NCBI GenBank assembly: GCA_963575745.1
Contig: CAUYUJ010019100.1
Coordinates: 1 to 64,000, forward strand
Reading direction: 5' to 3'
Length of the DNA stretch: 64,000 nucleotides
Source: Prorocentrum cordatum
Taxonomy: Eukaryota; Sar; Dinophyceae; Prorocentrales; Prorocentraceae
Below the pieces are notes generated by a model. It ran no database searches, was not told the origin of the DNA, and saw only the letters and a list, made by a program, of their open reading frames with translations. Positions 1 to 9,620 of this stretch are shown in pieces. Numbering within the stretch: the first letter of the stretch is position 1; each line of letters begins with the position of its first letter. The position numbers were made by a program, and so were the translations under genes.

Positions 1-159
1 GCCCCTTCCCCCCCCCTGCGTGGTGGCACAGCTCGCTCCAGCGCAGACGACCCCTGCCTCACCGCCGGCGCAAACTTTTTCAGGGAGTATGTTGCCCGGT
101 CCGCGGATTTGGCGCCCACGCGCCGGATCCACGCATCCGCGGTCCATGTTAGCATTCAG

Positions 160-309
160 TCGGGCATGTGCCTCTGTAGGAGGAAAATCTTCACGAGTGG
201 TCCACACATGTCAGGGGACGATGCTTTGGTTTGTTTGGCCACGTGTTGACAATTTTCTGGCTGTTTTCGGGTTTTCTTCCAACATCCGCCCGTACGAGGA
301 CATGCCCGA
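160..309. mobile_element. MITE-like element, family G copy 1
   Basis: A 150-bp segment with inverted ends TCGGGCATG and CATGCCCGA. The next bases inside each end (GTAGGAGGAAAATC on the left, ACATCCGCCCGTACGAGG on the right) recur at 1444-1782, 49205-49356 and, as a single end, near 48257, 40735 and 50252. It has no coding capacity. No clear target duplication was seen. Confidence 0.6.
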
Positions 310-322
310 CCTGATGTTAGTC

Positions 323-475
323 AGGAGGAAAAGAAACACACAGACACATCGATTCCCAGAAAATATGGGAAAACATGGGAAGTGGGGGGGAAGACAAAAA
401 CCCAGAATATATATGAAAATATGGGGAGTCCTTTTTTTAGTGTGTATTTATTTGTGTGTCCCAGGGCCCCTTCAC
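323..475 (+). repeat. Dispersed ~150-bp repeat, family C copy 1
   Basis: Non-coding repeat running from AGGAGGAAAAGAAACACAC through GAAAATATGGGAAAACATGG to TTTGTGTGTCCCAGGGCCCC. Three further copies lie at 22690-22850, 24270-24438 and 34737-34895. The ends are weakly inverted (ACACACAGACACAA against TTTGTGTGTCC). Its A/T-rich core contrasts with the GC-rich surroundings. Confidence 0.7.
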
Positions 476-930
476 GTTAGCATGTGCCCTATGTTGTTCC
501 CTTTTTTTCTCCCGTGAGTGAGCGGCGCAGCTCGGGATGGAAGTCTGCCGTGCGTCCTATTCTCGCCGTGCAGAAGAGATCGCCGCCCCCCCCCCGCCCC
601 AGAGGGGAGAAGCTGACCTTGAAGGTCGCTAGGGGGGCAGCGTTGGTTCGAGGGCCAGATCCCCGCACGCTCGGCGGGCGCGCTTGATCGGTCAACAGCA
701 ATCCTTCCAGCCGCCCTTCGCGAGAAGCTCTGATTTCAGGTTTGCTCTCGCCGACGATTGGGCTGCTCATGCTTGCTCTTGCACTACAAAAGCATTGCCC
801 TCTCCCCCGTCGCCCCAGAAACACAGATCGCGTTCGCTGCCCCTCAGCGAGCTTCAAAGCTGACCTCCTCTCGTCGTGACAGACAATTGCGGCGAGCGCT
901 CCCGTCCAACTTTTTCTCACGTCCGTCAAC
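476..930. other. No supported gene
   Basis: Reading frames on both strands here are short, and no domain, repeat or RNA gene is recognised. It may be intron or intergenic DNA. Confidence 0.4.
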
Positions 931-1110
931 CCATACCCCCGACCTCATGATGCCTTCACGACGGCCCAGAGGTTTCGACCTATTCCCCGGGACTGGTTTT
1001 TCATCCTGAGTCGTTTTTTGATGGTCCCGAGGCCCAGTACGGGCCCCCAGACGCTGAAAATGGCGAAAAACCTCCCGCCGTGATTTTTTCCTTGCTCGAG
1101 GGGGTCTGGG
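931..1110 (-). mobile_element. CCCAGACCCC element, family B (diverged, minus)
   Basis: Diverged minus-orientation copy of family B: a CACGACGG-type start, the GTCCCGAGGCCC core in the middle and the GGGGGTCTGGG end at 1100-1110. Non-coding. Confidence 0.6.
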
Positions 1111-1260
1111 AACTCGGCACCCCTCGAGCCTTCCTGTGTGTCGCCGTTTTTGCCCGCCGTGCGCAGAGCACGGGCCCAACCTCGGGAGGTGGGCTCGCTG
1201 AGGCTGCCGCCCTGCGCCGAAGGGTGCCGGTGCAGACGGGGCCTCGGATTCAGTCGACTA

Positions 1261-1431
1261 CACGTCAGAGTGACCTGTCGCCGGAGTGACCTCTGGTGCG
1301 GGCCCACGGGGGCTCCCCGATCGCCGAACGCGATGCGGTATTCGCGTCTTGCGCGCTCGTGTTTGGTCCCCCCGCGGCTCCCAATGAACCGCGCACCACA
1401 GGTCACTCTTACCCAGGGTCACCCCTGCGTG
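1261..1431. mobile_element. MITE-like element, family K copy 1
   Basis: A 171-bp element with related inverted ends (CACGTCAGAGTGACC on the left; the complement of the right end is CACGCAGGGGTGACC). Each end carries a second GAGTGACC box about 17-20 bp further in. The flanks read CAGTCGACTA on the left and CAGTCGATGA on the right, an imperfect 10-bp match that may be a target duplication. A second copy lies at 38108-38281. Confidence 0.65.
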
Positions 1432-1443
1432 CAGTCGATGAAG

Positions 1444-1782
1444 TCGTGCATGTCCCTCTCTAGGAGGGATATTCAAGACTGGTCCAGAAATCATAAAGGG
1501 ATGTTTTTTTTAAACCTTTTTTGCTACTGTAGATTTTTGGCGTACGGTAGGTTTGCGTCGTGTCGACCAGCGGCGACCCCAGCGCGGGCGTTCAAGGTTG
1601 AACGCCGCCGGCGACCCAGAATCGATCGATGTTGAACGATTGGACGTTGCGGCAGCGGCCGATCGTTCAAGGTTGAACGATCCCCGAGGTGTCAAAAACC
1701 AACGCTGGGGTCGGCACGACACGAACCCGCCGTATGTGCAATTCTTGTCCCCCAAAGTCCGCCTGCAGGAGGACAGGCCCGA
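1444..1782. mobile_element. Family G copy 2, interrupted by a second element
   Basis: The left end (TCGTGCATGTCCCTCT) and right end (CCGCCTGCAGGAGGACAGG) match the ends of the 150-bp copy at 160-309, but the interval is about 340 bp because a separate inverted-repeat element occupies 1539-1739. Confidence 0.55.
1539..1739. mobile_element. Nested inverted-repeat element
   Basis: The left arm begins GGCGTACGGTAGGTTTGCG; the complement of the right arm begins GCACATACGGCGGGTTCG. Both continue with a GTCGTG(T/C)CGACC box, about 30 bp of imperfect inverted repeat. Two internal hairpins, at 1587-1606 and 1661-1682, share the core GTTCAAGGTTGAAC. Non-coding. Confidence 0.6.
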
Positions 1783-1791
1783 CCTCAGCCT

Positions 1792-2336
1792 CGGAGGACG
1801 CAGCCCGCTCTCCTCGGCCTCCCGGGGGGAGCCCTCGCAGGGCCCTGGGAGGCCATCCGGGAACGGCTCGCGAGGATCGGCTCGGGCGAAAGGGGGGGAT
1901 TGGGAAAGGGGGGGTTACGAAATCTGCTGCATGCAGCTGGTTTCGGCCCCACCGAGGGGCCCATTCCTCGATACACGCGCGCCTCCCGACGCCGGGAGGC
2001 GCCTGGAAAATCAGCTACGTGAGCTGATTCTCAAACCCCTCCTTTGCTATCCCCCCCTTTCGCCCGACCCGAGAGGAGGAGAGGCTCATGAGCGGCCGAG
2101 CGCGGGGGGGGGCAACGAGGGGTCACAGGAGAAGCTCGGATACCCACTTTGAGGACATGCGAGTCGGAGGACGCAGCCCGCTCTCCTCGGCCTCCGGGGG
2201 GGCCCTCGCAGGGCCCCGGGGCCATCCAGGAACGGCTCGCGAGGAGGAGAGGCTCATTAGCGGCCGAGCGCGGGGGGGGGCAACGATGGGTCACAGGAGA
2301 AGCTCGGATGCCCACTTTGAGGACATGCGAGTTCGT
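1792..2336 (+). repeat. Two-unit tandem duplication, ~172-bp unit
   Basis: Unit 1 starts at 1792 and unit 2 at 2165. Both run from CGGAGGACGCAGCCCGCTC to a GAGGACATGCGAGT box. Unit 1 is longer because an element (1877-2072) plus a 5-bp duplication is inserted in it. Without the insertion the units are about 172 bp and differ by a few substitutions. Confidence 0.85.
1877..2072 (+). mobile_element. TCGGG element, family D copy 1, 5-bp TSD
   Basis: A 196-bp element with inverted ends (TCGGCTCGGGCGAAAGGG; the complement of the right end is TCGGGTCGGGCGAAAGGG). GAGGA flanks it on both sides (1872-1876 and 2073-2077). The second tandem unit has a single GAGGA at the matching place and no element, so it is a readable empty site. 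Internal hairpins include CCTCCCgacgcCGGGAGG and AATCAGCTacgtgAGCTGATT. There is no ORF; a transposase would have to come from elsewhere. Other copies: 29812-30008 and 47589-47787. Confidence 0.9.
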
Positions 2337-2574
2337 TTGATCCTCTTCCTCAGCCTGCCACTCGCCGCATTCGAGCTTTGCCGCTAGAGAGGCTCGCTGC
2401 CGTACGTGTCCGATGGGTGTTGTTCTAGCCCCCCTTGAGGGGAAGCGGTCTGATGACTACGATATCGGAGCTGATGCTGAAATTGGTGGGTGTTTGCGGT
2501 AGGACAAAAATTGCGGGGTGGAGCCCTGGAAGTTAAGGGCAGCTGCGAAGGGGGGCGCGGGCACCGCCTGCTCG

Positions 2575-2708
2575 CACGGGGGGGAGGAGGAGAAGGAGGA
2601 GGAGGAGGAGAGGAGGAGGAGGAGGAGGAGTAGGAGGGAGGAGGAGGAGGAGGAGGAGGAGGAGAGGGGGGGGGGATGGGGAGGAGGAGGAGGAGGAGGA
2701 GAGAGAGA
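2575..2708 (+). repeat. GAG/GGA purine microsatellite
   Basis: Near-pure GAG/GGA tract; encodes poly-Glu or poly-Arg depending on frame. Treated as simple repeat. Confidence 0.9.
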
Positions 2709-2735
2709 GGCCCGTGCTGTCATCCTTCCCTGGTT

Positions 2736-2836
2736 TTCTCCCTGCTTCGGTCTCCCGGGAGGCCTCTCGTCGCCACCGCTGAGGTCGCCTCGAGCTTGTG
2801 GTCGGAACGAATCCCTGGAGAGGTCCAGGCAGTAGC
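2736..2836 (+). repeat. Partial copy of family X
   Basis: CGGGAGGCCTCTCGTCGCC through GAGAGGTCCAGGCAGTAGCG matches the right part of the family X copies at 38955-39088 and 46568-46700. The left end is replaced by the GAG tract. Confidence 0.55.
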
Positions 2837-2837
2837 G

Positions 2838-3165
2838 ACATACATACACACATACACACATGCACACATACACACATACACACATACATACATCCACCCA
2901 TATATACATACATACATGCATGCTAGCACGAGCGAAACATACATACATACATACATACATACATACATACATACATACATACATACATACATACATACAT
3001 ACATACATACATACATACGTACGTACGTACGTACGTACGTACGTACGTACGTACGTACGTACGTACGTACATACATACATACATACATACATGCATGCAT
3101 ACATACATACATACATACACACACATACGTACATACATGCATACAAACATATAACGCAATAAACC
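2838..3165 (+). repeat. CATA / CGTA tetranucleotide microsatellite
   Basis: Long ACAT runs surround an uninterrupted ACGT block (about 3018-3069), then ACAT resumes. The CGTA block is self-complementary. Flanks contain CACA-rich variants. Confidence 0.95.
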
Positions 3166-3324
3166 AATTGAGAACGCAAACATAAACATAAAACAACACA
3201 CAACAATTAATTAAACATAAGAAAAATATAAGCACGACCAAACAAACCATACATACATACATGTGTATGGGGAGCGTTCCAAACAGGGCCTTGCTTCGAG
3301 GATGGAGGGAGTTGCGATCTCTTC

Positions 3325-3420
3325 CGCGGCGGAAGGCGACGGAAGTAAAACGAGGGCGGCTCCGCCGACGCGAGCCAGCGGAAGGCCAGCGGGAGGCGGC
3401 GGAAGTACAAGAGGTGTCCC
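3325..3420 (+). repeat. GGCGGAAG repeat, family U copy 1
   Basis: Repeated GGCGGAAG/CCGCCG boxes match the arrangement at 47215-47315. Non-coding as far as can be seen. Confidence 0.45.
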
Positions 3421-3470
3421 CAATAGATGACAACATGTTTTGGTTCAGGGTTTCCGGAACCGGCCATACA

Positions 3471-3583
3471 TACAAACATACGTACACATATACACATGTT
3501 TATGTATGTATGCATGTATGTATGCATGTATGTATGTATGTATGTATGTATGTGTGTGCGCATGTCTGTGTGTCTGTGAATCC

Positions 3584-3650
<67 letters not shown>

Positions 3651-3885
3651 GTGTATGTATGTGTGTTTGCATGTACGCATGACCGTAATTGTGTATGTAT
3701 GCATGTATGTATGTGCGTTTGTATGAATGTTTGCATGTTCATGTATGTATGCATGTACGTATGAATGAGTGTATGGCTGTACGTATGCATGTATGTGTGT
3801 GTATGCATGCATGCATGCATGCATGCATGCATGTATGCAGTTATGCATGCATATACGTGCGCACACACACACACACACATTCATC
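3471..3885 (+). repeat. TATG / TGTC / CATG tetranucleotide microsatellite
   Basis: Successive TATG, TGTC (about 3588-3650), mixed TATG and CATG (about 3806-3835) blocks, ending in ACAC. Reading frames across it are repeat artefacts. Confidence 0.95.
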
Positions 3886-4019
3886 GACAGGGCCATGATA
3901 CGCCCAGCTAGACCGCGCACGTGCCTCGGACCATGGTTCGCGAACCCCCTCTCTGGACGCCCCCGACAAAAAATAACAAGTCCCCCGGGAAGGGGCCCAA
4001 TTCTGTGCCTCGGGGGGCT

Positions 4020-4322
4020 CCACGCCGCGAGCGCAAGTCTCGGCGCTGGAGATCTGGGGACGGGCGCATGCGACGGCGGCGCCAGCGCCGAGCTGGCGGA
4101 GGCCATCGAGCGGCGGCTCTCGGCGCGGATGGGCCAGCAGGTGCTGCAGCTCAGCCAGGTGCTGCGCCGCGTCGTGCACGCGATGCAGGGACGGCAGCAG
4201 GCCGCGCCGCCCCCGGCGGCTGCCGCGGGGGACGGCGGCATTTCCGCCGGCATCTCCGACGGGCCCTCTCTCAGCTCGGTGGTTCCAAGATCGGGCCCGA
4301 GGCATCCACATGGGGTCCTAAG
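4020..4322 (+). CDS. Exon-like patch, unknown protein
   Basis: One forward frame gives a non-repetitive polypeptide with an amphipathic helical stretch (AELAEAIERRLSARM, then QVLQLSQVLRRVV) followed by an Ala/Pro-rich linker. The composition is protein-like and unlike the simple repeats around it. It ends at a family A element (4323), whose first bases would extend the frame to a stop. No family is recognised. Splice sites cannot be fixed, so the limits are approximate; it could be an exon or chance. Confidence 0.3.
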
Positions 4323-4507
4323 CCCAGACATGATCGCGTCGTAAAAAAATGAGGAAGGGAGGTTTGGGGCTATTTTCGGCCCCGGGGGGTCCTCGCCAGG
4401 CCTCGGGGTCATCAAAAAACGCCTCAGGACGAAAAACCGGTCACATGGAAAGGGTCGGGACTTCCAGGGACGCTGTCCTGAAAACATCAGGACGGCGCAT
4501 GTCTGGG
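4323..4507 (+). mobile_element. CCCAGACATG element, family A, 2-bp TSD
   Basis: A 185-bp copy. It starts CCCAGACATGATCGCGTCGT, carries the shared core (GGGGGTCCTCGCCAGGCCTC, ACTTCCAGGGACGC) and ends GCGCATGTCTGGG. AG flanks both sides. Non-coding. Confidence 0.85.
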
Positions 4508-4695
4508 AGGGACCTCCGACGTCGTGATTTTTTTCACAACGTCGACCCCCAGAGGTCGGGGCCCCTTCCCCGCGACCGGTTTCTCATCCCGAGTCGTTCT
4601 TTGACGGTCCCGAGGCCCGGGAAGGGCGCCTGGAGGCCGAACATAGCGAAAGGCCGCCCGTCCCGATTCTTGCGCGCAGCACGAGGGGGTCTGGG
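4508..4695 (-). mobile_element. CCCAGACCCC element, family B (minus)
   Basis: Reverse-oriented family B copy abutting the A copy: GACCTCCGACGTCGTGATT at the start and CACGAGGGGGTCTGGG at the end. The core GACGGTCCCGAGGCCC is the complement of the A/B core. Confidence 0.8.
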
Positions 4696-4699
4696 GGCC

Positions 4700-4969
4700 C
4701 CATGTGCCTCAGGACCCCCTCTTGGGGCCACCGATCAGCCGCGCACTGGGCGGCCAGCCGGCTGCTGGCGGGGACCTGCACAGGGAATTCGATCTGCACG
4801 GCAGCCTCGACCTGCCCAGGAGCGGCAGCCGCGGGCGCAGCCCCGGGGGCACGCCGGCCGGCGGGCCGGCCGGCGATGCGGAGGCCTCCCGCGCCAGCTC
4901 GGAGCACCGCCGCACGGCGATCGACGAGCTGTACAGGGAGCTGCACAGGCTCCGGAGAAGGAAGAGCAG
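4700..4969 (+). CDS. Exon-like patch, unknown protein
   Basis: Forward frame with protein-like composition: a Gly/Arg/Ser-rich stretch and then a charged helix (AIDELYRELHRLRRRK). It is bounded on both sides by A/B elements and ends at AG before CCCAGACATG, as the patch at 4020-4322 does. The two could be exons of one gene split by element-filled introns, but no transcript evidence is available and no family is recognised. Confidence 0.3.
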
Positions 4970-5156
4970 CCCAGACATGCTCGCGTCGTATGAAGAAAAT
5001 CAGGACGGGAGGTTTTGGCCAGTTTCGACCCAGGGGGGCCTCCGCCGGGCCTCGGGGCCGTCCAAAAACGACTCAGGACGAAAAGCTGGTCCCGGGGAAA
5101 GGGTCGGGACTTCCAGGGACGCCGTCTTGAAAAAATCAGAACGGCGCATGTCTGGG
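4970..5156 (+). mobile_element. CCCAGACATG element, family A
   Basis: A 187-bp full copy: CCCAGACATGCTCGCGTCGT at the left, GGCGCATGTCTGGG at the right. Flanks are AG and TA, so no intact duplication. An AAGAAGC microsatellite follows (5158-5180). Confidence 0.9.
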
Positions 5157-5180
5157 TAGAAGCAAGAAGCAAGAAGCAAG

Positions 5181-5350
5181 CGAGGCTAGGTTAGGACGAG
5201 GACAGATCCGTTTCAGATCGCTCTGGGCCGCTCTCAGAGCGTTTGTGGAGCGCTCTGAGAAGGCCGCGGCGCCCGAGACATTCTCCAGAGCCGCTGGATC
5301 CCAGAGATTCTCGACTTCACCCGATAGTATCCTCGTCCTGGCTTCGTTTC
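5181..5350 (+). mobile_element. Inverted-repeat element, family E copy 1
   Basis: CTAGGTTAGGACGAGG at the left, GTCCTGGCTTCG at the right, with a central imperfect palindrome around CTCTCAGAGCG / CGCTCTGAG. Related to 31040-31204 and 47500-47826. Confidence 0.65.
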
Positions 5351-6277
5351 AAAGACCGTTGCGGCAGCAGAAGGCCCGACATAGCTTCACAAAAAGTTCA
5401 CGATGGGTGGCCACGACGACAGGGGGCGCGATAGGCCACCGACTTAGGTGGCCTGGGCTTCCTCACTGGGTGGTCGGAAACTGGTGTGGGACCCTTAAAG
5501 ACAAGCTGTTTGGGCCACAGCTGCGTAAACGTTCGGGGGCCCGCGCGGATTTTTGGACCGGCGATGGAACCTCCCAGCGCCGACCTCAGAGAGAAGATCT
5601 GCGCGGACCCCTCTAAAAATTGGGCGCCCAAGAGGGTCTGTGTGTGTGCTGGCGTTTGTGTGTGTGTATCGTGGCCAAGGCTGTTACATCTCCCTGGCTT
5701 CATGCCCTCCCCGTCTTCTTTTTGCGCGGTCCCTCGCCCCCACTCGTCCACGCGCGGGCCTCGGGCCATGATGCGCATCCCCTCCCCGCGTTCTGGGCCC
5801 CCCCTCCTCGGCGCACGGGGCACGGCCTGTTTTTTTTATACTGTGGGGTGGCCTGTTGAGCCATCGCCCCCCGGGGGCCCCTGTTTTGAGTTGCCGGGGG
5901 GGTGTGATGTTGGTGGGCGGGAGCCGCTTTTCTCCATCGCAACTGACGCCCTCGCACCTCTCTGCCCGCCCATGTGGCCCAGGGCGGGGTCCGAGCCGTC
6001 GGCCCTCCGCCGATCGAGCTCCTCAGAACGGTGGTGTGGGCGCAACTAGGTCGCAGAGACTGGTCTGGACCTTGCCCCCAGATCGCTCCTCAAGCTGTGC
6101 CTCTCACCCCCAAGCCCCCGACGTCGCGCTTTTTTCAAAGGGCCCCCAGTTCAGTTCAGTTCAGTTCAGAAGCCTTGCGTCCGGACGGCGGGCAGGCAGG
6201 GTGGGACCGTGAGCAGACACATTGTTCAGTAGAGAGGCGTGCTATATTTGCAACGGCCGCGCGTGTTAAACACACAG
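5351..6277. other. No supported gene
   Basis: GC-rich DNA without recognised coding features. It holds small GT runs near 5640-5670 and four AGTTC repeats at about 6150-6170. Confidence 0.4.
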
Positions 6278-6279
6278 AG

Positions 6280-6320
<41 letters not shown>

Positions 6321-6493
6321 CTGATGATGCTGATGATGCTGATGATGATGCTGATGATGCTGATGATGATGATGAGGAGGAGGAGGAGGATGTGGATGAG
6401 GGGGAGCAGGAGGAGGAGGAGGAGGAGGAGGAGGAGGAGGGATGATGGAGGATAGGGGATGAATGATGGAGGATGGAGGATGGAGGATGGAGT

Positions 6494-6558
<65 letters not shown>

Positions 6559-6623
6559 TGAGGATGAGGATGAGATGATGATGAGGATGAGGATGATGAT
6601 GATGAGATGATGGATGATGATGA

Positions 6624-6668
<45 letters not shown>

Positions 6669-6950
6669 TGATGAGATGATGTGAGGAGATGAGGATGAGA
6701 TGGAGAGGAAGGAGGAGAGGAGGAGGAGGAGAAGGAGGAGAGAGAGGAGAGGAGGAGGAGGAGGAGGAGGACGGAGGAGAGAGGAGGAGGAGGAGGAGGA
6801 GGAGGAGGAGGAGGAGGAGGAGGAGGAGGAGGAGGAGGAGGAGGAGGAGGAGGAGGAGGAGAGGAGGAGCCAGGAGGAGGAGGAGGAGGAGGGAGGAGGA
6901 GAGGAGGAGGAGGAGGAGGAGGAGGAGGAGGAGGAGAGAAGAGAGCCACA
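6278..6950 (+). repeat. GAT then GAG microsatellite block
   Basis: About 400 bp of GAT/GAG mixtures pass into about 230 bp of near-pure GAG. Poly-Asp, Glu, Ser, His and Leu frames on both strands are artefacts of this repeat. Confidence 0.95.
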
Positions 6951-7192
6951 GCGCCTCCCGTCGTGATTTCTCGCCACCACGCGCGGGTGTCAGGGCCCAC
7001 CTCGCACCCACAGGCTGGAGGCCGCCGCCCCGGACGGCCGACGTCGCGCCCGCGGCGCCGGCGACCCGCAGGGCGGCCGCGCCTGCGCGGCCACGTCGGG
7101 CACCGAGGGCGGTGGCCGCGCGCGACCGGGCGCACCACGCCTGAGGAAGAAAAGGGCGTTCGGCTCCGGTCGGGCACCTCCATGCGGCCCAG
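6951..7192. other. GC-rich patch, coding status unclear
   Basis: Frames are open on both strands and rich in Arg, Pro and Ala, which GC-rich DNA gives readily. No motif supports either strand. Confidence 0.25.
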
Positions 7193-7468
7193 ATCGGGGG
7201 CGGCCAAGACGGGGGTGATGATTGGGGGGTTCGGACGTGCTCGGAGTTTTCGGGCGTTTTCGCCGGCGCTCGGCGGTTGTCAAGCCTCGGGGTGCTTTTC
7301 AGCAGTTGCGCCTCGTCGAGAGGCGTTCCCCAGGGGTGCCCAGATCGTCCTGAGCGGGCCGGCGTGGGCCCGACGTGTGACCCGAGAGTTGCCGGGCGTC
7401 GAGGGGCGTGTGGTCTGCGGGGGGAGACACCATGGCCAGGGCCAGGGTGGCCCCCCAAATGTCATTGC

Positions 7469-7491
7469 TTTAAAAAAAAAAAAAAAAAAAA
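7469..7491 (+). repeat. Poly-A tract
   Basis: About 20 A residues ending just before the family A copy at 7498. It could be the 3' tail of an old retroposed sequence, but no source is recognised upstream. Confidence 0.6.
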
Positions 7492-7497
7492 TCAATA

Positions 7498-7700
7498 CCC
7501 AGACATGATCGTGCCGTTTTTTTGTTTTTTGTTTTGTAAAAAAATGAGGTCGGGAGGTTTGGGCTACTCTCGGCCCCAGGGGGCCCTCGCCGGGCGCCGG
7601 GGCCGGCAACAAACCATTCAGGACGAAGAACCAGTCCTGGAGGAAGGTCGGGACTTCCAGGGACGCCGTCCTGAAACAATCCGGACGTCGCATGACTGTG
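7498..7700 (+). mobile_element. CCCAGACATG element, family A (right end eroded)
   Basis: CCCAGACATGATCGTGCCGT opens the element; a TTTTGTTTT stretch expands the next bases. Core and GACTTCCAGGGACGCCGTCC follow. The right end reads CGTCGCATGACTGTG and has lost the TCTGGG terminus. Confidence 0.75.
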
Positions 7701-7837
7701 CACGTCTCCTGGCCCCCCCTGGCTTGCGCACGTGACTCGGGCCATGTTTTGCGAACCCCCCTCCCGCGCTCCATGCCGCCCAGAGTGCGCCTCCCACGTC
7801 CTCACGGCGTGGCAGACGACACGGCGGAAGGTATGTT

Positions 7838-8035
7838 GCTGTTCTCGGCCTCGGGGGGGCCTCGCTGGGCCCCAGGGCCGTCCAAAAGTTTCTATGCGCG
7901 GAGATTCCCAGATGTGCATATCAACCTCATGTCACGTCTCGTTGAGGAGCTCTGTCTATGACTATTTGGTTGGGAAAGCGAGCCCGCGTAGACGACCAGC
8001 GCGACAACGACCACGATGACATCGATGACTTCTGA
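7838..8035 (+). repeat. Dispersed repeat, family V copy 1
   Basis: Shares an ordered series of boxes with 34920-35140: GGGCCCCAGGGCCGTCCA, GCGCGGAG.TTCCCAGAT, CACGTCTCG.TGAGG, CTCTGTC.ATGA and GCGAGCCCG. Non-coding. Confidence 0.6.
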
Positions 8036-8275
8036 CGTGACGTTCTCCTCCTTCTGGACATCTCCCAGGATAGACGAGGGAAACAAGTGGAAGGGCGAGG
8101 GGGACTTTCTCTTGCTGTTTTCCCCCGCGTGAACTCAGGCAAGCGCGCATGGCATTGCTACGCCCGCTCTCTGGCGTGCTGCTCGCGGCGCCTGCTGGCA
8201 CGTGGGGGGCCCAAGTGCCACGCTGGCAATCTCGCGGTAGCCAGCTGCGCGTGTGAATTCTAGCGCGAGTGAACC
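8036..8275. other. No supported gene
   Basis: Nothing recognised on either strand. Confidence 0.4.
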
Positions 8276-8760
8276 TCAACATGGGTGATCTAGGTGTGCG
8301 CGATGTGAGTGGATCCTGGTATGATTGAGCTAGAGTGTGCGCGAGTCTGGACACAGTCAGTCTGAGTACGAGTGGGCCTGAGTATGAGTTGGTCTGAGTG
8401 CGAGCGAGTGTAAGTGCGAGTGGTTGCGGGTGCGACTGAGTCTGAGTGTGGGTGGGTCTGAGTTTGAGTGTAACGAGTTCAAGTCTGAGTGTGAGTGGGC
8501 TTGTGTGCGAGATTGTCTGAGTATGCGGGTGATTGAGGGCACGTGAGTCTGAGTGTGAGTGAGTCTGGGTGTGAGGTGGTTCAGTTGCGACGGGTTCTCG
8601 GTTAAGAAAGTATGAGTGTGTCTGACTATGTTTCATTATGATTATGAATGCCGATGGTTATGATGAATGGGTATGCGTGGGTGTGTGGTGCGGGTGAGTA
8701 AGTCCGAATGCGAACGAGTGCGTCTGAGTGGGGCCAGCGGAATTGACGTGAGTGGGTGAG
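8276..8760 (+). repeat. Degenerate GTGAGTCTGA-type array
   Basis: Imperfect short repeats of GTGAGT, GAGTGT and TCTGAG fill the interval. Frames give Ser/Asp/Thr/His-rich peptides that only reflect the repeat. Confidence 0.8.
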
Positions 8761-9620
8761 TGCAGAGCACACATGCCCACATAGAAATCAGCTGGGCAGA
8801 AACGGGCAAACCGCACCAGGTATTCCCACAGTTTGGGTGCGAATCCTGGAATGTCCTCCCCCCTTCTCCCTTGGGGTGCCCATGTGCCACGCCTGCTACA
8901 TCGCTGTGGGCATTGGGGCACCAAGAGACAAAAACCGGGTCGGGTATAGCCATGCCATGTTCGTGTGACGGCAGTTCCGATTCGTGGAATGGGGCGGGGG
9001 AGCGTCGTTTGGTACATATCACTAGACCACGCCCCACTGAAACCGAGTCCCGCCAATGCCCGATCCTGGGGGCAGAGACAGGCAAATGGCGTGAGACATT
9101 TTGACACCTGGGCTCGACTGTTGGCGTGCTCTCGCCCCCAGCGGCTCCCCCTTGGGGTGCCCAAGTGAGAACGCTGTATCGCGGTGAGCATTGGACCACC
9201 AAACATGAAACATCTGGGGTGCAACAACACGCGAACTGCATGAGACATCCTCGCTATCCGGGCCCATCCCTGGAGGTTTATTTTTGGGGTGCCCAAGAGG
9301 CACGAGTATCTTATCGCGGTGGAGACTGGACCACCTACCAGAAAAATCTGAGGGGCAGGAACAGGCAAGCCGCTTAAGACATGCCCACAATGTGGGCGCG
9401 AATCCTTGAACATCCTCAGCGGCTCCCACTTGGGGCGCAAGAGAAACATGGTGGCCCAAACAGGCGAACTGTTGGAGGGATGCCCAGCTCTGAAGTGTAC
9501 TCACGCACGGCGTCCTTCTCTTAGGGCGCCCAATGCCCAAATGTCACGCTTGTTGTACCGCTGTGAGCATTGGACCACCAACAGAGAAAAACCTGTGGGG
9601 CAGAAACAGGCAAAGCGCCT
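8761..9620 (+). repeat. Degenerate tandem array, ~130-180 bp units
   Basis: Boxes recur in order: CTTGGGGTGCCCA(A/T)GTG, CGCTGT.TCGCGGTGAGCATT, GGACCACC, GGGGCAGAAACAGGCAAAC and GGGCGCGAATCCT.GAA. Spacing varies and units are well diverged. Confidence 0.75.

Noticed and set aside
640-670. GGTTCGAGGGCC as a tRNA T-arm
   Set aside because: No matching acceptor, D-arm or anticodon arm around it.
2838-3885. Poly-Tyr/Val/Cys/Met frames of 100-250 codons
   Set aside because: Direct translation of CATA, CGTA and TGTC repeats on both strands.
6278-6950. Acidic or basic low-complexity proteins
   Set aside because: GAT/GAG microsatellite read in different frames.
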